NCBI GenBank assembly: GCA_023409175.1
Contig: JAEYIG010000049.1
Coordinates: 1 to 11,315, forward strand
Source of the DNA: Pseudomonadota bacterium
GTDB lineage: Bacteria > Pseudomonadota > Gammaproteobacteria > Burkholderiales > Burkholderiaceae_D
Length of the DNA stretch: 11,315 bases
Direction: 5' to 3'
Shown here piece by piece: positions 1-7,865 of the stretch. Positions within the stretch are counted from its first letter, which is position 1. The number at the start of each line of letters is the position of its first letter. The translations under genes were made by a program, and so were the position numbers. The notes beneath the pieces were generated by a model. That model was not told the DNA's origin. It worked only from the letters and a program-made list of their open reading frames with translations, and searched no databases.

Positions 1-1647
1 AAGCCTATTGAAGTGATCGAAGGCCCTTTGATGGACGGGATGAACGCGGTCGGCGACCTGTTCGGACAAGGCAAGATGTTCCTGCCTCAGGTCGTCAAAT
101 CGGCTCGCGTCATGAAACAGGCAGTCGCCCATCTTGTCCCCTATATCGAGGAAGAAAAACGCCTGAGCGGCAGCAGCCAGTCCAACGGCAAAATCGTGAT
201 CGCGACCGTCAAGGGCGACGTCCATGATATCGGCAAGAACATCGTTGCCGTTGTCCTGCAATGCAATAACTTTGAAGTCATCAATCTGGGCGTCATGGTT
301 CCTTGCGAGGAAATCCTGGCCAAGGCCAAGGAAGTCAACGCCGACGCCATCGGCCTGTCAGGCCTCATTACACCCTCTCTGGAAGAAATGATGCATGTCG
401 CCAGTGAAATGCAGCGCGATGACTATTTCAAGGAACGCAACATTCCGCTTTTCATTGGCGGAGCGACTACCAGCAAAACGCACACTGCCATCAAGATTGC
501 ACCGAATTATGAAGGCCCTGTCGTCCATGTGACAGATGCATCAAGAACAGTGACGGTCATTCAGGCACTGCTTTCAGACAGTATCCGTGAGAAATATCTC
601 AAGGTTCTGTCGGACGATTACGAGCATATCCGCGAATTGCACGCCCAGAAAAAACCCCAGAAACTGCTGCCTATCGATGAGGCGCGCAAGAATAAGGCGA
701 AGTTATCGTTTGACGGTTCTAACGCACCCAAAAAACCGACTTATCTGGGACAGCGCTTCCTGCGGAATATCGATCTGGCGACACTCGCCAAATATATCGA
801 CTGGTCTCCGTTTTTCAGGGTTTGGGATCTGTCAGGGACCTATCCGGCCCTCCTGAACGATGCCGTTCACGGAGAAACCGCCAGAAAGGTTTTTGCCGAC
901 GGTCAGGAGATGCTTGAAAAACTGATCAGGGGAAAATGGCTGACCGCAAACGCCACGTTGGCGCTCATGCCGGCCAACAGCGTCAATGACGACGATATCG
1001 AAATTTATACGGACGAATCACGGACAGACGTTGCCTTCACGTATTACGGGGTCAGACAGCAAAACGAAAAGCCAGTCATTGATGGCGCCGCCCGTCCAAA
1101 CCAGTGTATGTCTGATTTCATCGCTCCGAAATCGTCGGGCATCAAGGACTATATCGGCATGTTCGGCGTCACGGCCGGATTGGGTATCGAAAAGCATCTT
1201 GAGCAATTCGATGCATCCCTTGACGATTATGACGCTATCATGCTGAAGGCGCTTGCCGACCGGTTGGTTGAAGCACTGGCTGAATATCTCCATGAACTGG
1301 TCAGGAAGGACCTGTGGGGATATTCGTCGGATGAGAAGTTGTCGAACGAAGAGCTTATCAGGGAACAATACAGGGGCATTCGGCCTGCGCCAGGATATCC
1401 GTCATGTCCGGAACACACTGTAAAAGACGATCTTTTCAGGTTGTTGCGCTGCGAGGACATCGGGATGAGCCTGACGGAATCCTATGCCATGTTGCCGACC
1501 GCTTCCATTACCGGTTTTTATTTCGCCCATCCTGATGCCCATTACTTCACGATCGGCAAAATCGGAAAAGATCAGGTAAGCGATATGGCTAAAAGAAGAA
1601 ACGTAACGGAAGAACAGATTGCCCAGTGGCTGGCGCCCATTCTTTAA
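1..1647 (+). CDS. metH: Cobalamin-dependent methionine synthase, C-terminal part (5' end outside window)
   Basis: Transfers a methyl group from methyltetrahydrofolate through cobalamin to homocysteine, giving methionine, in the cytoplasm. The reading frame is open from base 1, so 548 residues of a family usually near 1,200 are present. In order: the end of the helical cap (a stretch with [18 protein letters not shown]); the B12-binding fold with D73-x-H75-x-x-G78, whose His is the lower cobalt ligand, then S120-G-L122 and G153-G154; and from about residue 245 the AdoMet-dependent reactivation domain, including [12 protein letters not shown] at 461-472, the family's AdoMet-contact motif. The C-terminus ends naturally at TAA. 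The homocysteine and folate domains must lie upstream; some betaproteobacteria split them into a separate gene, which cannot be judged here. The M61 peptidase gene follows after 25 bases with no terminator between, so co-transcription is likely. Confidence 0.96.
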   Translation, partial: KPIEVIEGPLMDGMNAVGDLFGQGKMFLPQVVKSARVMKQAVAHLVPYIEEEKRLSGSSQSNGKIVIATVKGDVHDIGKNIVAVVLQCNNFEVINLGVMVPCEEILAKAKEVNADAIGLSGLITPSLEEMMHVASEMQRDDYFKERNIPLFIGGATTSKTHTAIKIAPNYEGPVVHVTDASRTVTVIQALLSDSIREKYLKVLSDDYEHIRELHAQKKPQKLLPIDEARKNKAKLSFDGSNAPKKPTYLGQRFLRNIDLATLAKYIDWSPFFRVWDLSGTYPALLNDAVHGETARKVFADGQEMLEKLIRGKWLTANATLALMPANSVNDDDIEIYTDESRTDVAFTYYGVRQQNEKPVIDGAARPNQCMSDFIAPKSSGIKDYIGMFGVTAGLGIEKHLEQFDASLDDYDAIMLKALADRLVEALAEYLHELVRKDLWGYSSDEKLSNEELIREQYRGIRPAPGYPSCPEHTVKDDLFRLLRCEDIGMSLTESYAMLPTASITGFYFAHPDAHYFTIGKIGKDQVSDMAKRRNVTEEQIAQWLAPIL

Positions 1648-1672
1648 ACGGACTGATATTGACTGACATGCC

Positions 1673-3493
1673 ATGACACAAGCTATCCAGTATTGCATTG
1701 AACCCTTCGATCTGAACGGCCATCTGTTCCGGGTGTCGATGACGGTAAGCGACCCGGACAGGAATGGGCAACTATTCAGGTTGCCTGCCTGGATTCCGGG
1801 TAGCTACATGATCCGGGAATTCGCCAGGAATATCGTCCAGATCCGCGCCAGCGACCGGAACAGGCCGATCCGGCTGACCAAAATCGACAAACATACCTGG
1901 CAGGCCGATCCCTGTGACGGACCGGTGTCGCTCAGCTATGAAGTGTACGCCTGGGATTTGTCCGTCCGGTCGGCTCATGTTGATCAGACCCATGCTTTTT
2001 TCAATGGATCGAGCGTTTTTCTTCAGGCTGTCGGACTGGAAAACCGGCCTCATGTCGTCGATATCAAGAAACCGGATTCTCCAGATGCCTTGACCTGGAG
2101 AGTGGCAACGGCCCTTCCGGAGGATAAGGCTCCCCGTTACGGATTCGGCACGTATATCGCCAAGGATTACGATGAGCTGATCGACTCGCCTGTCGAAATG
2201 GGCAATTTCATTCTCGGCCAGTTCGAGGCCTGCGGTGTTCTCCACGAAATCGCCATTACAGGAAACGTACCCAATCTGGATCTGGAAAGGATTGAAAGCG
2301 ACCTTAAAAAGATCTGTGAAACCGAAATCGCTTTTTTCGAACCTGAATCAAAGAAGGCTCCGGTTTCGCGGTATGTGTTCCTGATCATGGTCGTCAAGAA
2401 CGGGTATGGGGGTCTGGAACACCGTGCGTCAACCGCCCTGCTTTGTTCAAGATCGTCGCTGCCATCCAGAAACAGGACAGAGAACCCGCAGAAAATCGAC
2501 GAGGATTATCTGCAATTTCTCGGCCTGTGCAGCCACGAATATTTTCATACGTGGAACGTCAAGAGAATCAAGCCGGCTGTTTTCGCTCCCTACGATCTCC
2601 AGCAGGAAACCTACACGCGCCTGTTATGGATGTTCGAAGGCTTCACCAGCTATTACGACGATCTGACCATTATCCGTTCAGGCATAACTGATGTAAGCAC
2701 TTACTTGCACCAGATAGCCCAGACAATCAATAATGTTTGGCGAGGACGTGGGCGTTTCAAACAAAGTATTGCAGACGCCAGTTTCGATGCCTGGATCAAA
2801 TATTACCGGCAGGATGAAAACACGCCGAATGCATTGGTCAGCTATTACACCAAGGGGTCTCTTGTCGCACTCGCGCTTGATCTGACGATCCGGCTCGGCA
2901 CGGACAACCGCAAATCGCTTGACGATGTCATGCGGGCTTTATGGCTTCAGTACGGACGCGATTTTTACGATATCGGCGGCAACGGGATTACCGATATGGA
3001 AGCCGAGGCGACCATTGAAGAAATCAGCGGGCTGGATTTGCAGGAATTTTTCCGGAAATACATTTATGGAACCGTCGAAATACCTTTGGCAGATCTTTTT
3101 GTGAAATTCGGCATTTCGATGAACGATGCCAACATTGATGCAAAACCGGGACTGGACATTCGCGTCAAACGTTCGGGAAACGATTGTGTCGTCACACACG
3201 TCTTCGAAGGCGGCCCTGCTCACCGTGCGGGGATTTCGGCCGGAGACGTTCTGCTTGCCATTGATGGCCTGAGGGTGTCTTCGGAAAACCCTGCGGCAAA
3301 CCTTGAAAAGCAGCTTGCCCGATATGCCATCGGCGAAAAAGTCGAGGCTTTCGTATTCCGCAGGGACGAACTGATGAAGTTCGAAGTCATTCTTGCCGAC
3401 GAGAACATCCCGAAATACATCCTGACCTTGTCGAAAGACGAAACGCCTCAAATGAAAGAAGCCAGACAACTATGGCTTCACCAGTCGGATTAA
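1673..3493 (+). CDS. M61 family (glycyl aminopeptidase-like) zinc peptidase with C-terminal PDZ domain
   Basis: A metallopeptidase of the M61 family, whose characterised member is a glycyl aminopeptidase; substrate here is unknown. The 606-residue protein is full length. The N-terminal beta domain contains LPAWIPGSYMIREFARN, a hallmark of bacterial members. The catalytic domain has GYGGLEH at 244-250, the zinc motif HEYFH at 288-292 followed by TWNVKRIKP, and the third ligand Glu322 in FEGFTSYYDD, 30 residues after the second His. A PDZ domain occupies roughly residues 490-580 (GGPAHRAGISAGDVLLAIDG). No signal peptide or membrane segment is visible, so it is probably cytoplasmic. The ATG at 1673 is fixed by an in-frame stop at 1664-1666; the ribosome-binding site is weak, which fits read-through translation after metH. 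It converges on trpC, with 35 bases between the stops. Confidence 0.93.
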   Translation: MTQAIQYCIEPFDLNGHLFRVSMTVSDPDRNGQLFRLPAWIPGSYMIREFARNIVQIRASDRNRPIRLTKIDKHTWQADPCDGPVSLSYEVYAWDLSVRSAHVDQTHAFFNGSSVFLQAVGLENRPHVVDIKKPDSPDALTWRVATALPEDKAPRYGFGTYIAKDYDELIDSPVEMGNFILGQFEACGVLHEIAITGNVPNLDLERIESDLKKICETEIAFFEPESKKAPVSRYVFLIMVVKNGYGGLEHRASTALLCSRSSLPSRNRTENPQKIDEDYLQFLGLCSHEYFHTWNVKRIKPAVFAPYDLQQETYTRLLWMFEGFTSYYDDLTIIRSGITDVSTYLHQIAQTINNVWRGRGRFKQSIADASFDAWIKYYRQDENTPNALVSYYTKGSLVALALDLTIRLGTDNRKSLDDVMRALWLQYGRDFYDIGGNGITDMEAEATIEEISGLDLQEFFRKYIYGTVEIPLADLFVKFGISMNDANIDAKPGLDIRVKRSGNDCVVTHVFEGGPAHRAGISAGDVLLAIDGLRVSSENPAANLEKQLARYAIGEKVEAFVFRRDELMKFEVILADENIPKYILTLSKDETPQMKEARQLWLHQSD

Positions 3494-3504
3494 AAAACGA
3501 TGCC

Positions 3505-3540
3505 CTGTTTGCCTGATGAGCCGTTCTGTCAGGCAAACAG
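3505..3540 (-). terminator. Hairpin at the convergent end of the M61 gene and trpC
   Basis: A perfect 12-bp inverted repeat (CTGTTTGCCTGA at 3505-3516, TCAGGCAAACAG at 3529-3540) with a 12-base loop. Read on the - strand it is followed by six T residues at 3492-3497, after a gap of seven bases, which suits the end of the trpGDC transcript. On the + strand only three T residues follow, so it is weaker for the metH side, though the hairpin could still block the 3' end of both. The trpC stop codon lies inside one arm of the stem. Confidence 0.7.
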
Positions 3541-4329
3541 TTTGGCGAGTTCTTCACCCGGTTCTTCGGCACGCATGAATGCCTCTCCGACCAGAAAGGC
3601 ATTGACGCCTGCCTGCCGCATTTTCCGGACGTCTTCCCTTTGCAAAATACCGGATTCCGTTACGACGAGCTTGTCTTCCGGTAAACCGGGCAACAGGTCG
3701 ATTGTGTTCTGGATAGATGTCCTGAAGGTTCTCAGATCACGGTTATTGATGCCCAGAAGGCTCGTCTTCAATGTCAGCGCCCGCTCCAGTTCTTCGGCAT
3801 TATGGACCTCCACCAGAACGTTCATTCCCAATTCGTAAGCGCATGTTTCAAGTTCTGCCATCTGGCTGTCGGACAAGGCGGCGACAATCAGGAGGATACA
3901 GTCAGCTCCCCAGGCCCCTGCCTCATAAACCTGATAGGGGTCAATCATGAAATCTTTCCGCAATACAGGCAGCGAGCAAGCCGCTTTGGCCTCAACAAGA
4001 TAATCAGGCGATCCCTGGAAAAAATCCTTGTCAGTGAGTACTGACAAACACGCTGCGCCATGTTTTTCATAGCTTTTTGCGATTTCAGCCGGATAAAAAG
4101 CTTCACGGATCACGCCTTTTGAAGGGGATGCTTTCTTGACTTCGGCAATGACTCCGGGCAGTCCTTTCTCAATTTTCCCGCGGAGCGATCCCTCGAAATC
4201 ACGACGGATTCCTTTCATGTCAATCTCTTTTTCGACCCTGTTTCGCAAGGCGGCAAACGATTCCTTTTTTTTGGCTGAATCGATTTCCAGTGCTTTGACG
4301 GAAAGTATTTTTTTCAGAATGTCAGACAT
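3529..4329 (-). CDS. trpC: Indole-3-glycerol phosphate synthase
   Basis: Closes the ring of CdRP (carboxyphenylamino-deoxyribulose phosphate) to indole-3-glycerol phosphate, the fourth step from chorismate to tryptophan, in the cytoplasm. The 266 residues match the monofunctional TrpC length; no PRAI (TrpF) domain is fused. A (beta/alpha)8 barrel is indicated by the expected catalytic set: Glu63 and Lys65 in [11 protein letters not shown], Lys125 in PVLRKDF, Glu174 in VLVEVH, the Asn pair 195-196 in GINNRDL, and Glu225-Ser226 in VTESGI. It starts 11 bases after the trpD stop, with a purine-rich GGATGGGA site just before ATG, so it is the last gene of the trpG-trpD-trpC unit. Its stop codon is inside the stem of the terminator hairpin. 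Confidence 0.97.
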   Translation of the reverse strand: MSDILKKILSVKALEIDSAKKKESFAALRNRVEKEIDMKGIRRDFEGSLRGKIEKGLPGVIAEVKKASPSKGVIREAFYPAEIAKSYEKHGAACLSVLTDKDFFQGSPDYLVEAKAACSLPVLRKDFMIDPYQVYEAGAWGADCILLIVAALSDSQMAELETCAYELGMNVLVEVHNAEELERALTLKTSLLGINNRDLRTFRTSIQNTIDLLPGLPEDKLVVTESGILQREDVRKMRQAGVNAFLVGEAFMRAEEPGEELAKLFA

Positions 4330-4340
4330 GTTCCCATCCG

Positions 4341-5381
4341 TTATTTGTCGTTGACCGATTGCGTGAAGCCGACGAACTGGTCGAGCTTCATACGGGCGGC
4401 GCCTGATTTGATGGCCGCCTGTGCCTGGGCAAGGCCATCGGCAATCGAGGAAGCCTTGCCTGCTGCGTAAAGGGCTGCCCCGGCATTCAGTGCAATGATA
4501 TCGGTAGCGGGAGTGGCCTTGTTGTTCAATGCATCAATAACGATTTTTTTCGATTCCTCTGCATTGGCGACTTCAAAATTGCGGCTGGCATACATCCTCA
4601 AACCGAAATCTTCCGGGTGGATGTCATATTCACGGACTTTCCCATCGGACAGTTCACCGACCAGCGTGCTTGCACCCAGTGACACTTCATCCAGATTGTC
4701 CCGTCCCCATACGACCAAAGCCCGTTTGACGCCCATTTTCTGCAATACGCGCACCTGAATGCCGACCAGATCGGGATGGAAAACACCCATCATCATATTG
4801 TCGGCATAAGCCGGATTCGTCAAAGGCCCGAGAATATTGAAAATCGTCCTGACACCCAGTTCTTCCCGAACGGCCTTGGCATGTTTCATCGCGGAATGGT
4901 GATTCGGCGCATACATGAAGCCGATACCGACATTGTCGATGGATTCGGCAATCTGTTCCGGAGTCAGGTTGATATTCGCGTTCAGCGCTTCGAGCAAATC
5001 GGCGCTTCCCGATGAAGACGAGACGCTCCGGCTACCGTGTTTGGCGACCTTGGCGCCACAGGCAGCGGCAACAAACATGGACGCGGTTGAAATATTGAAG
5101 GTATGCGCGCCGTCTCCGCCGGTGCCGACAATATCGAGAAGGTTTTCAGTGTCCCTGACTTTGACCTTGAGAGAAAACTCGCGCATCACTTCTGCGGCAG
5201 CGGCGATTTCACCGACAGTTTCCTTTTTCACACGAAAACCGACCGTCAACGCTGCAATCATGACAGGTGTCATTTCACCGCTCATGATGCTTCGGAAGAG
5301 GGACAGCATTTCATCGTGGAAAATTTCCCGATGTTCGATGCATCTTAAAAGCGCTTCCTGGGGTTTGATACTGGATGTCAT
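4341..5381 (-). CDS. trpD: Anthranilate phosphoribosyltransferase
   Basis: Joins anthranilate to PRPP to give phosphoribosyl-anthranilate, the second committed step of tryptophan synthesis. The protein has 346 residues, the usual length, with the helical N-terminal domain followed by the glycine-rich PRPP loop GTGGD at 86-90, NISTAS near 96-101, [20 protein letters not shown] near 114-133, and the anthranilate-site region [20 protein letters not shown]. The second motif reads KHGS and SSSS where many family members have KHGN and SSKS; see findings. The ATG lies two bases after the trpG stop, so translation is almost certainly coupled. There is no fusion to TrpG, unlike the enterobacterial arrangement. 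Confidence 0.97.
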   Translation of the reverse strand: MTSSIKPQEALLRCIEHREIFHDEMLSLFRSIMSGEMTPVMIAALTVGFRVKKETVGEIAAAAEVMREFSLKVKVRDTENLLDIVGTGGDGAHTFNISTASMFVAAACGAKVAKHGSRSVSSSSGSADLLEALNANINLTPEQIAESIDNVGIGFMYAPNHHSAMKHAKAVREELGVRTIFNILGPLTNPAYADNMMMGVFHPDLVGIQVRVLQKMGVKRALVVWGRDNLDEVSLGASTLVGELSDGKVREYDIHPEDFGLRMYASRNFEVANAEESKKIVIDALNNKATPATDIIALNAGAALYAAGKASSIADGLAQAQAAIKSGAARMKLDQFVGFTQSVNDK

Positions 5382-5383
5382 GA

Positions 5384-5947
5384 TTATTCCGCAATAAAGT
5401 TTCTGAGCAGGGCGTGACCCTCTTCGGACAGGATGGATTCAGGATGGAACTGCACTCCTTCAATGGCATATTCCTTGTGGCGTACACCCATGATTTCGCC
5501 GTCTTCTGTCCATGCCGTCATTTCAAGGCATTCCGGCAAGGTTTCCCGTTCGATTGCCAGCGAATGGTATCGGGTTACGGTAAAAGGATTTGGCAGTCCC
5601 CGGAAAACGCCTTCATTCGTGTGAAAAACGGGAGATGTCTTGCCGTGCATGACCTGTTTGGCACGGATCACTTTCCCGCCGAAGGCCGCACCGATGGACT
5701 GATGGCCAAGACAGACCCCGAAGAGCGGTTTCTTGCCGCCAAAATGTTTCAGGACATCCAGGGATATGCCCGCTTCAAAAGGAGTTTTCGGCCCAGGGGA
5801 AATGCAGATATGGTCGGGATCGAGTTTCTCGATCTCATCGAGTGTAATCTCATCGTTCCGGTAAGTCCGGACGTCAATTCCCAACTCACCGAAATATTGA
5901 ACCAGGTTGTACGTAAACGAATCGTAATTATCAATCATCAGTAACAT
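5384..5947 (-). CDS. trpG: Anthranilate synthase component II (glutamine amidotransferase)
   Basis: Releases ammonia from glutamine and channels it to TrpE for anthranilate formation; many homologues also serve PabB in folate synthesis. The 187 residues form a class I glutamine amidotransferase: start [15 protein letters not shown], oxyanion segment SPGP at 50-53, nucleophile Cys79 in GVCLGHQ, and His168-Glu170 in QFHPES. The ATG at 5947 is chosen because it gives the family's usual N-terminus and is preceded, five bases away, by a good AAGGTGA site (5953-5959). A TTG at 6028 would add 27 residues without family support. It is the first gene of trpG-trpD-trpC. The partner gene trpE, commonly just upstream in betaproteobacteria, is not in this window; a 261-base spacer stands there instead. 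Confidence 0.96.
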   Translation of the reverse strand: MLLMIDNYDSFTYNLVQYFGELGIDVRTYRNDEITLDEIEKLDPDHICISPGPKTPFEAGISLDVLKHFGGKKPLFGVCLGHQSIGAAFGGKVIRAKQVMHGKTSPVFHTNEGVFRGLPNPFTVTRYHSLAIERETLPECLEMTAWTEDGEIMGVRHKEYAIEGVQFHPESILSEEGHALLRNFIAE

Positions 5948-5952
5948 GATCG

Positions 5953-5959
5953 TCACCTT
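5953..5959 (-). promoter_or_regulatory. trpG ribosome-binding site
   Basis: AAGGTGA on the - strand, five bases before the ATG at 5947. It is the deciding evidence for the 187-residue start over the upstream TTG. Confidence 0.7.
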
Positions 5960-6020
5960 GCATGTATGTAAAAAGAGAAATGATTCGTGCAAATGATGAT
6001 GGCAAAAATCTAAAGCCGTC

Positions 6021-6045
6021 AAAAACAAAGGAGTGCTGCGCGCAC
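6021..6045 (-). terminator. Possible attenuator-like hairpin in the trpG leader
   Basis: On the - strand, GTGC (6042-6045) and GCAC (6033-6036) can pair around the loop GCGCA, followed by TCCTTTG and then five T residues (6021-6025). The stem is only 4 bp, so on its own it is a weak terminator. An alternative 5-bp stem pairs TGCGC at 6051-6055 with GCGCA at 6037-6041. The sequence TTGCGC also occurs a second time upstream (6085-6090, inside the small reading frame), so competing pairings are possible. Function is inference. Confidence 0.25.
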
Positions 6046-6063
6046 GAAAGGCGCAAGAGGATA

Positions 6064-6129
6064 TCAGGCGACAGGCTTACGCCAGCGCAAGGTGAGGAGA
6101 ATAACTGCTGAATGGACTGTTTTGCACAT
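6064..6129 (-). CDS. Candidate leader peptide upstream of trpG (21 codons, one Trp)
   Basis: A short frame begins at ATG 6129 and stops at TGA 6064-6066. It encodes 21 residues, starting MCKTVHSAV and ending [10 protein letters not shown], with one Trp codon six residues before the end. It lies about 40 bases after the predicted trpG promoter start and about 120 bases before trpG, where an attenuation leader would be expected. Against it: only one Trp codon, no clear ribosome-binding site before the ATG, and such short frames arise by chance. An in-frame TAA just upstream fixes this ATG as the earliest start. I do not recognise the peptide. It is listed because position and the neighbouring hairpins make it a reasonable candidate. 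Confidence 0.3.
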   Translation of the reverse strand: MCKTVHSAVILLTLRWRKPVA

Positions 6130-6157
6130 AGTGCAGATTATTACTTAAGTGATTTAA

Positions 6158-6173
6158 CTTATCAAGTGATAAG
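6158..6173. promoter_or_regulatory. Inverted repeat at the predicted trpG transcription start (possible operator)
   Basis: CTTATC-AAGT-GATAAG, two perfect 6-bp arms around four bases. It lies just downstream of the -10 element and covers the predicted start near 6171, a classic repressor position. The element AAGTGAT recurs at 6147-6153, giving two direct copies 18 bases apart. It does not resemble the enterobacterial TrpR operator as I remember it (CTAGTTAACTAG core). It might also simply form a 5' hairpin in the transcript. Confidence 0.3.
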
Positions 6174-6177
6174 CGTT

Positions 6178-6206
6178 ATTTAAAAACAAGATACGGCATC
6201 GGTCAA
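6178..6206 (-). promoter_or_regulatory. Predicted sigma-70 promoter for trpGDC
   Basis: On the - strand, TTGACC (6201-6206, five of six matches to TTGACA) is followed after exactly 17 bases by TTAAAT (6178-6183, four of six matches to TATAAT). The expected start is near 6171, giving an untranslated leader of about 220 bases before trpG. The -35 box sits just past the yacG stop codon at 6209-6211. It is the best promoter-like match I saw in the spacer; it is not proven. Confidence 0.45.
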
Positions 6207-6208
6207 GC

Positions 6209-6388
6209 CTAAACAGGATTTTCGCTGTCGTTTTCATCTTCTGCAGAACCGGGCACTTTGTATTGTTCATCCGCCCAGGCTCCAAGATCAATCTGTTTGC
6301 AACGTTCCGAGCAGAAAGGACGAAAGACATTCGTCTCTTTCCATTCAACGTCTTTACCACAAACCGGACATTTAACAATGGTAACCAT
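6209..6388 (-). CDS. yacG: DNA gyrase inhibitor / zinc-binding protein YacG
   Basis: A 59-residue protein of the YacG family, which binds DNA gyrase and inhibits it in Escherichia coli. It carries the family's single zinc site: Cys7-Pro-Val-Cys10 and Cys26-Ser-Glu-Arg-Cys30, within [12 protein letters not shown] and [17 protein letters not shown]. The tail is acidic (EDENDSE) and probably flexible, as is usual. The ATG at 6388 follows the zapD stop by one base, so translation is coupled to zapD, as in many beta- and gammaproteobacteria. No strong ribosome-binding site of its own is seen. The frame was read directly from the sequence; a longer overlapping frame at 6154-6396 is a shadow. Confidence 0.93.
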   Translation of the reverse strand: MVTIVKCPVCGKDVEWKETNVFRPFCSERCKQIDLGAWADEQYKVPGSAEDENDSENPV

Positions 6389-6389
6389 A

Positions 6390-7139
6390 TCAGCACAAAG
6401 TCAATTCACATGATACGTCTTCTTCCAGCAATTTGGGCTTCAAATCGCCGTCCTGTTTGGTAAAACGTATCCACAACATATATTTGTTAGCTGACGCTTC
6501 AGGAATCGCGCCACTCTTTTCTTCAACATTGATACGCAGCATCTGGTGGACTTTTCCCTGAAGCATCTGCTGGTAGCTTCCCGATTCGGCAACCACCTTG
6601 AACTGGACGCCTGAGGCCCGTAACAAACGCAAAACCAGTCCGACCGCGTCCAGAAGCGACACCATCGGTGCAAACCAGTTCTGGATATCTTTATAACGGT
6701 CTTCCGTCGTCCTGTGCTGCCACGCATAATAGGATGGCAGGTCAAACTCGCAGGCCCCTCCGGGAATCATTGTCCTTCCCCGGACACTCATCAGCCATTC
6801 GTTTTCACGGATACTCTGGCCTGTCTTTCCGAGCGTATTGACGAGTGCCGCGCTGACCTGGTCGATTTCGCGCAGTACGTCGTCAAGGACGTCTTTCTGA
6901 ATATTCGGATGTGCGCGGTATCCCACCAGAATCTGTTTCTGACGTTCGAGTTCCTGAAGCAGATCCGATTTCAAATCCGTCCGGGTCGCCACTTCAAGCA
7001 TTTCGAAAACAAGTGTTAACGCGACGTGATGCTGCAAGGCATGATTCTGATGCAGGAAAAAATTGAATCTTTCATGCAAATCTTCAAGCCGCAGCAGGGT
7101 GCGGATACGTTCGTTGAAAGGGTATTCGTAAGTTATCAA
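6390..7139 (-). CDS. zapD: Cell division protein ZapD (Z-ring stabiliser)
   Basis: ZapD (YacF) binds the C-terminal tail of FtsZ and bundles filaments at the division site. The 249 residues match the family length, beginning [20 protein letters not shown], the typical helical N-terminus, and continuing with mostly helical sequence and a C-terminal beta-rich part ([21 protein letters not shown]). The start is an uncommon TTG at 7139: no ATG or GTG lies nearby, an AGAGGA site (7146-7151) sits at proper spacing, and the residues that follow match the family start. An 83-base gap separates it from coaE upstream; no convincing promoter is visible there, but the gap is long enough for one. It is followed after one base by yacG. 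Confidence 0.93.
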   Translation of the reverse strand: MITYEYPFNERIRTLLRLEDLHERFNFFLHQNHALQHHVALTLVFEMLEVATRTDLKSDLLQELERQKQILVGYRAHPNIQKDVLDDVLREIDQVSAALVNTLGKTGQSIRENEWLMSVRGRTMIPGGACEFDLPSYYAWQHRTTEDRYKDIQNWFAPMVSLLDAVGLVLRLLRASGVQFKVVAESGSYQQMLQGKVHQMLRINVEEKSGAIPEASANKYMLWIRFTKQDGDLKPKLLEEDVSCELTLC

Positions 7140-7222
7140 AATGATTCCTCTTTCAATTCCGATGTTTCATTTAAGTAAGATTCTGAACGAAGCATTAAAA
7201 AAATACAAACAAAGCAGGCTCA

Positions 7223-7840
7223 TTAATCGGTTTTCTTCGCCATTTTTGTATATTTTGCATGCAAAATAACCACTTCTTGCCGAACCTCTTCGATGCTTCG
7301 GTCATTTACGATGACATCGTCGGCTACAGCCAGCCGCTGCTGCCGTGTTGCCTGTGTCGCCATAATGGCCTTAACCTGTTCACGGCTCATGTTGTTTCGC
7401 TTCATGACCCGTTCAATCTGTAATTCTTCCGGACAATCCACTGTCAGAATCCGCGTGCCCAAACCATTCCATATCGGTAATTCGACTAACAGCGGGATAA
7501 CGAAAATGACGTAAGTCCCCGTTGCTGCCTCTGCCGACTCCAATGACACTTTCCTGATCAGGGGATGCAGTATCGCTTCCAGTTTCAAACGCTCTTTTTG
7601 TCTGGAAAATACCAATTCCCGCATCAGCGAACGGTTCATTGCCCCGTCCGGCTGAATGAATTTCTCTCCGAATTCTTTCCTTATCGGTTCGATTGCGGCC
7701 CCTCCTGACACGGTCAGATTCCGGGCCACTTCATCTGTATCCACAACCGAGGCACCCAACTCGGCAAATAAATCTGCCACCATGGTTTTTCCACTGCCGA
7801 TTCCGCCAGTCAAACCGATTGAAAAATCCTTATAACTCAT
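7223..7840 (-). CDS. coaE: Dephospho-CoA kinase
   Basis: Phosphorylates dephospho-CoA at the ribose 3' hydroxyl, the last step of coenzyme A synthesis. From ATG 7840 it has 205 residues, the usual family size. The P-loop GLTGGIGSGKT lies at the N-terminus, followed by VVDTDEVAR (substrate/base region), the lid and CoA-domain segment HPLIRK, VIFVIPLLVE, and the conserved DCPEELQIERVMKRNNMS. In-frame ATGs also occur at 7858 and 7879; the latter would overlap the end of pilD by 14 bases. I prefer 7840 because MSYKDFSIGLTGGIGSGK matches the family start, but ribosome-binding sites are poor for all three, and coupling from pilD could favour a longer form. The stop is TAA at 7223-7225. Confidence 0.93.
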   Translation of the reverse strand: MSYKDFSIGLTGGIGSGKTMVADLFAELGASVVDTDEVARNLTVSGGAAIEPIRKEFGEKFIQPDGAMNRSLMRELVFSRQKERLKLEAILHPLIRKVSLESAEAATGTYVIFVIPLLVELPIWNGLGTRILTVDCPEELQIERVMKRNNMSREQVKAIMATQATRQQRLAVADDVIVNDRSIEEVRQEVVILHAKYTKMAKKTD

Positions 7841-7865
7841 TTTAGGCAAATTCTTCATCAAAAAT

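Larger units (their letters stand above)
5948..6208. other. 261-base spacer between yacG and trpG
   Basis: The longest non-coding stretch in the window. It holds the predicted trpG promoter, the inverted repeat at the start, the 21-codon frame, the small hairpins and the trpG ribosome-binding site, all listed separately. Bases 5960-6020 hold nothing further that I can identify. Other gaps are short: 25 bases after metH, 35 at the convergent hairpin, 83 between coaE and zapD, and 144 between slmA and pilD. Confidence 0.8.

Noticed and set aside
2939..3469. 176-codon - strand frame across the M61 gene
   Set aside because: It is antisense to the conserved catalytic and PDZ regions and has no recognisable motif; the frame at 1772-2245 was rejected for the same reason.
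5414..5944. 176-codon + strand frame across trpG
   Set aside because: It is antisense to a well-conserved amidotransferase and resembles no known protein; it is a codon-use shadow.
5948..6028. 27-residue N-terminal extension of TrpG from a TTG codon
   Set aside because: No ribosome-binding site suits it, the extension has no family likeness, and the ATG at 5947 has a good AAGGTGA site and the standard N-terminus.
6113..6184. Short + strand frame starting at ATG 6111-6113 region after a GGTGAGGAG purine run
   Set aside because: About 23 codons with no recognisable features, the purine run is too far from the ATG, and it is antisense to the predicted trpG leader.
6154..6396. 80-codon - strand frame overlapping yacG
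   Set aside because: The overlapping frame at 6209-6388 encodes a clear YacG with all four zinc cysteines; the longer frame does not resemble a protein.
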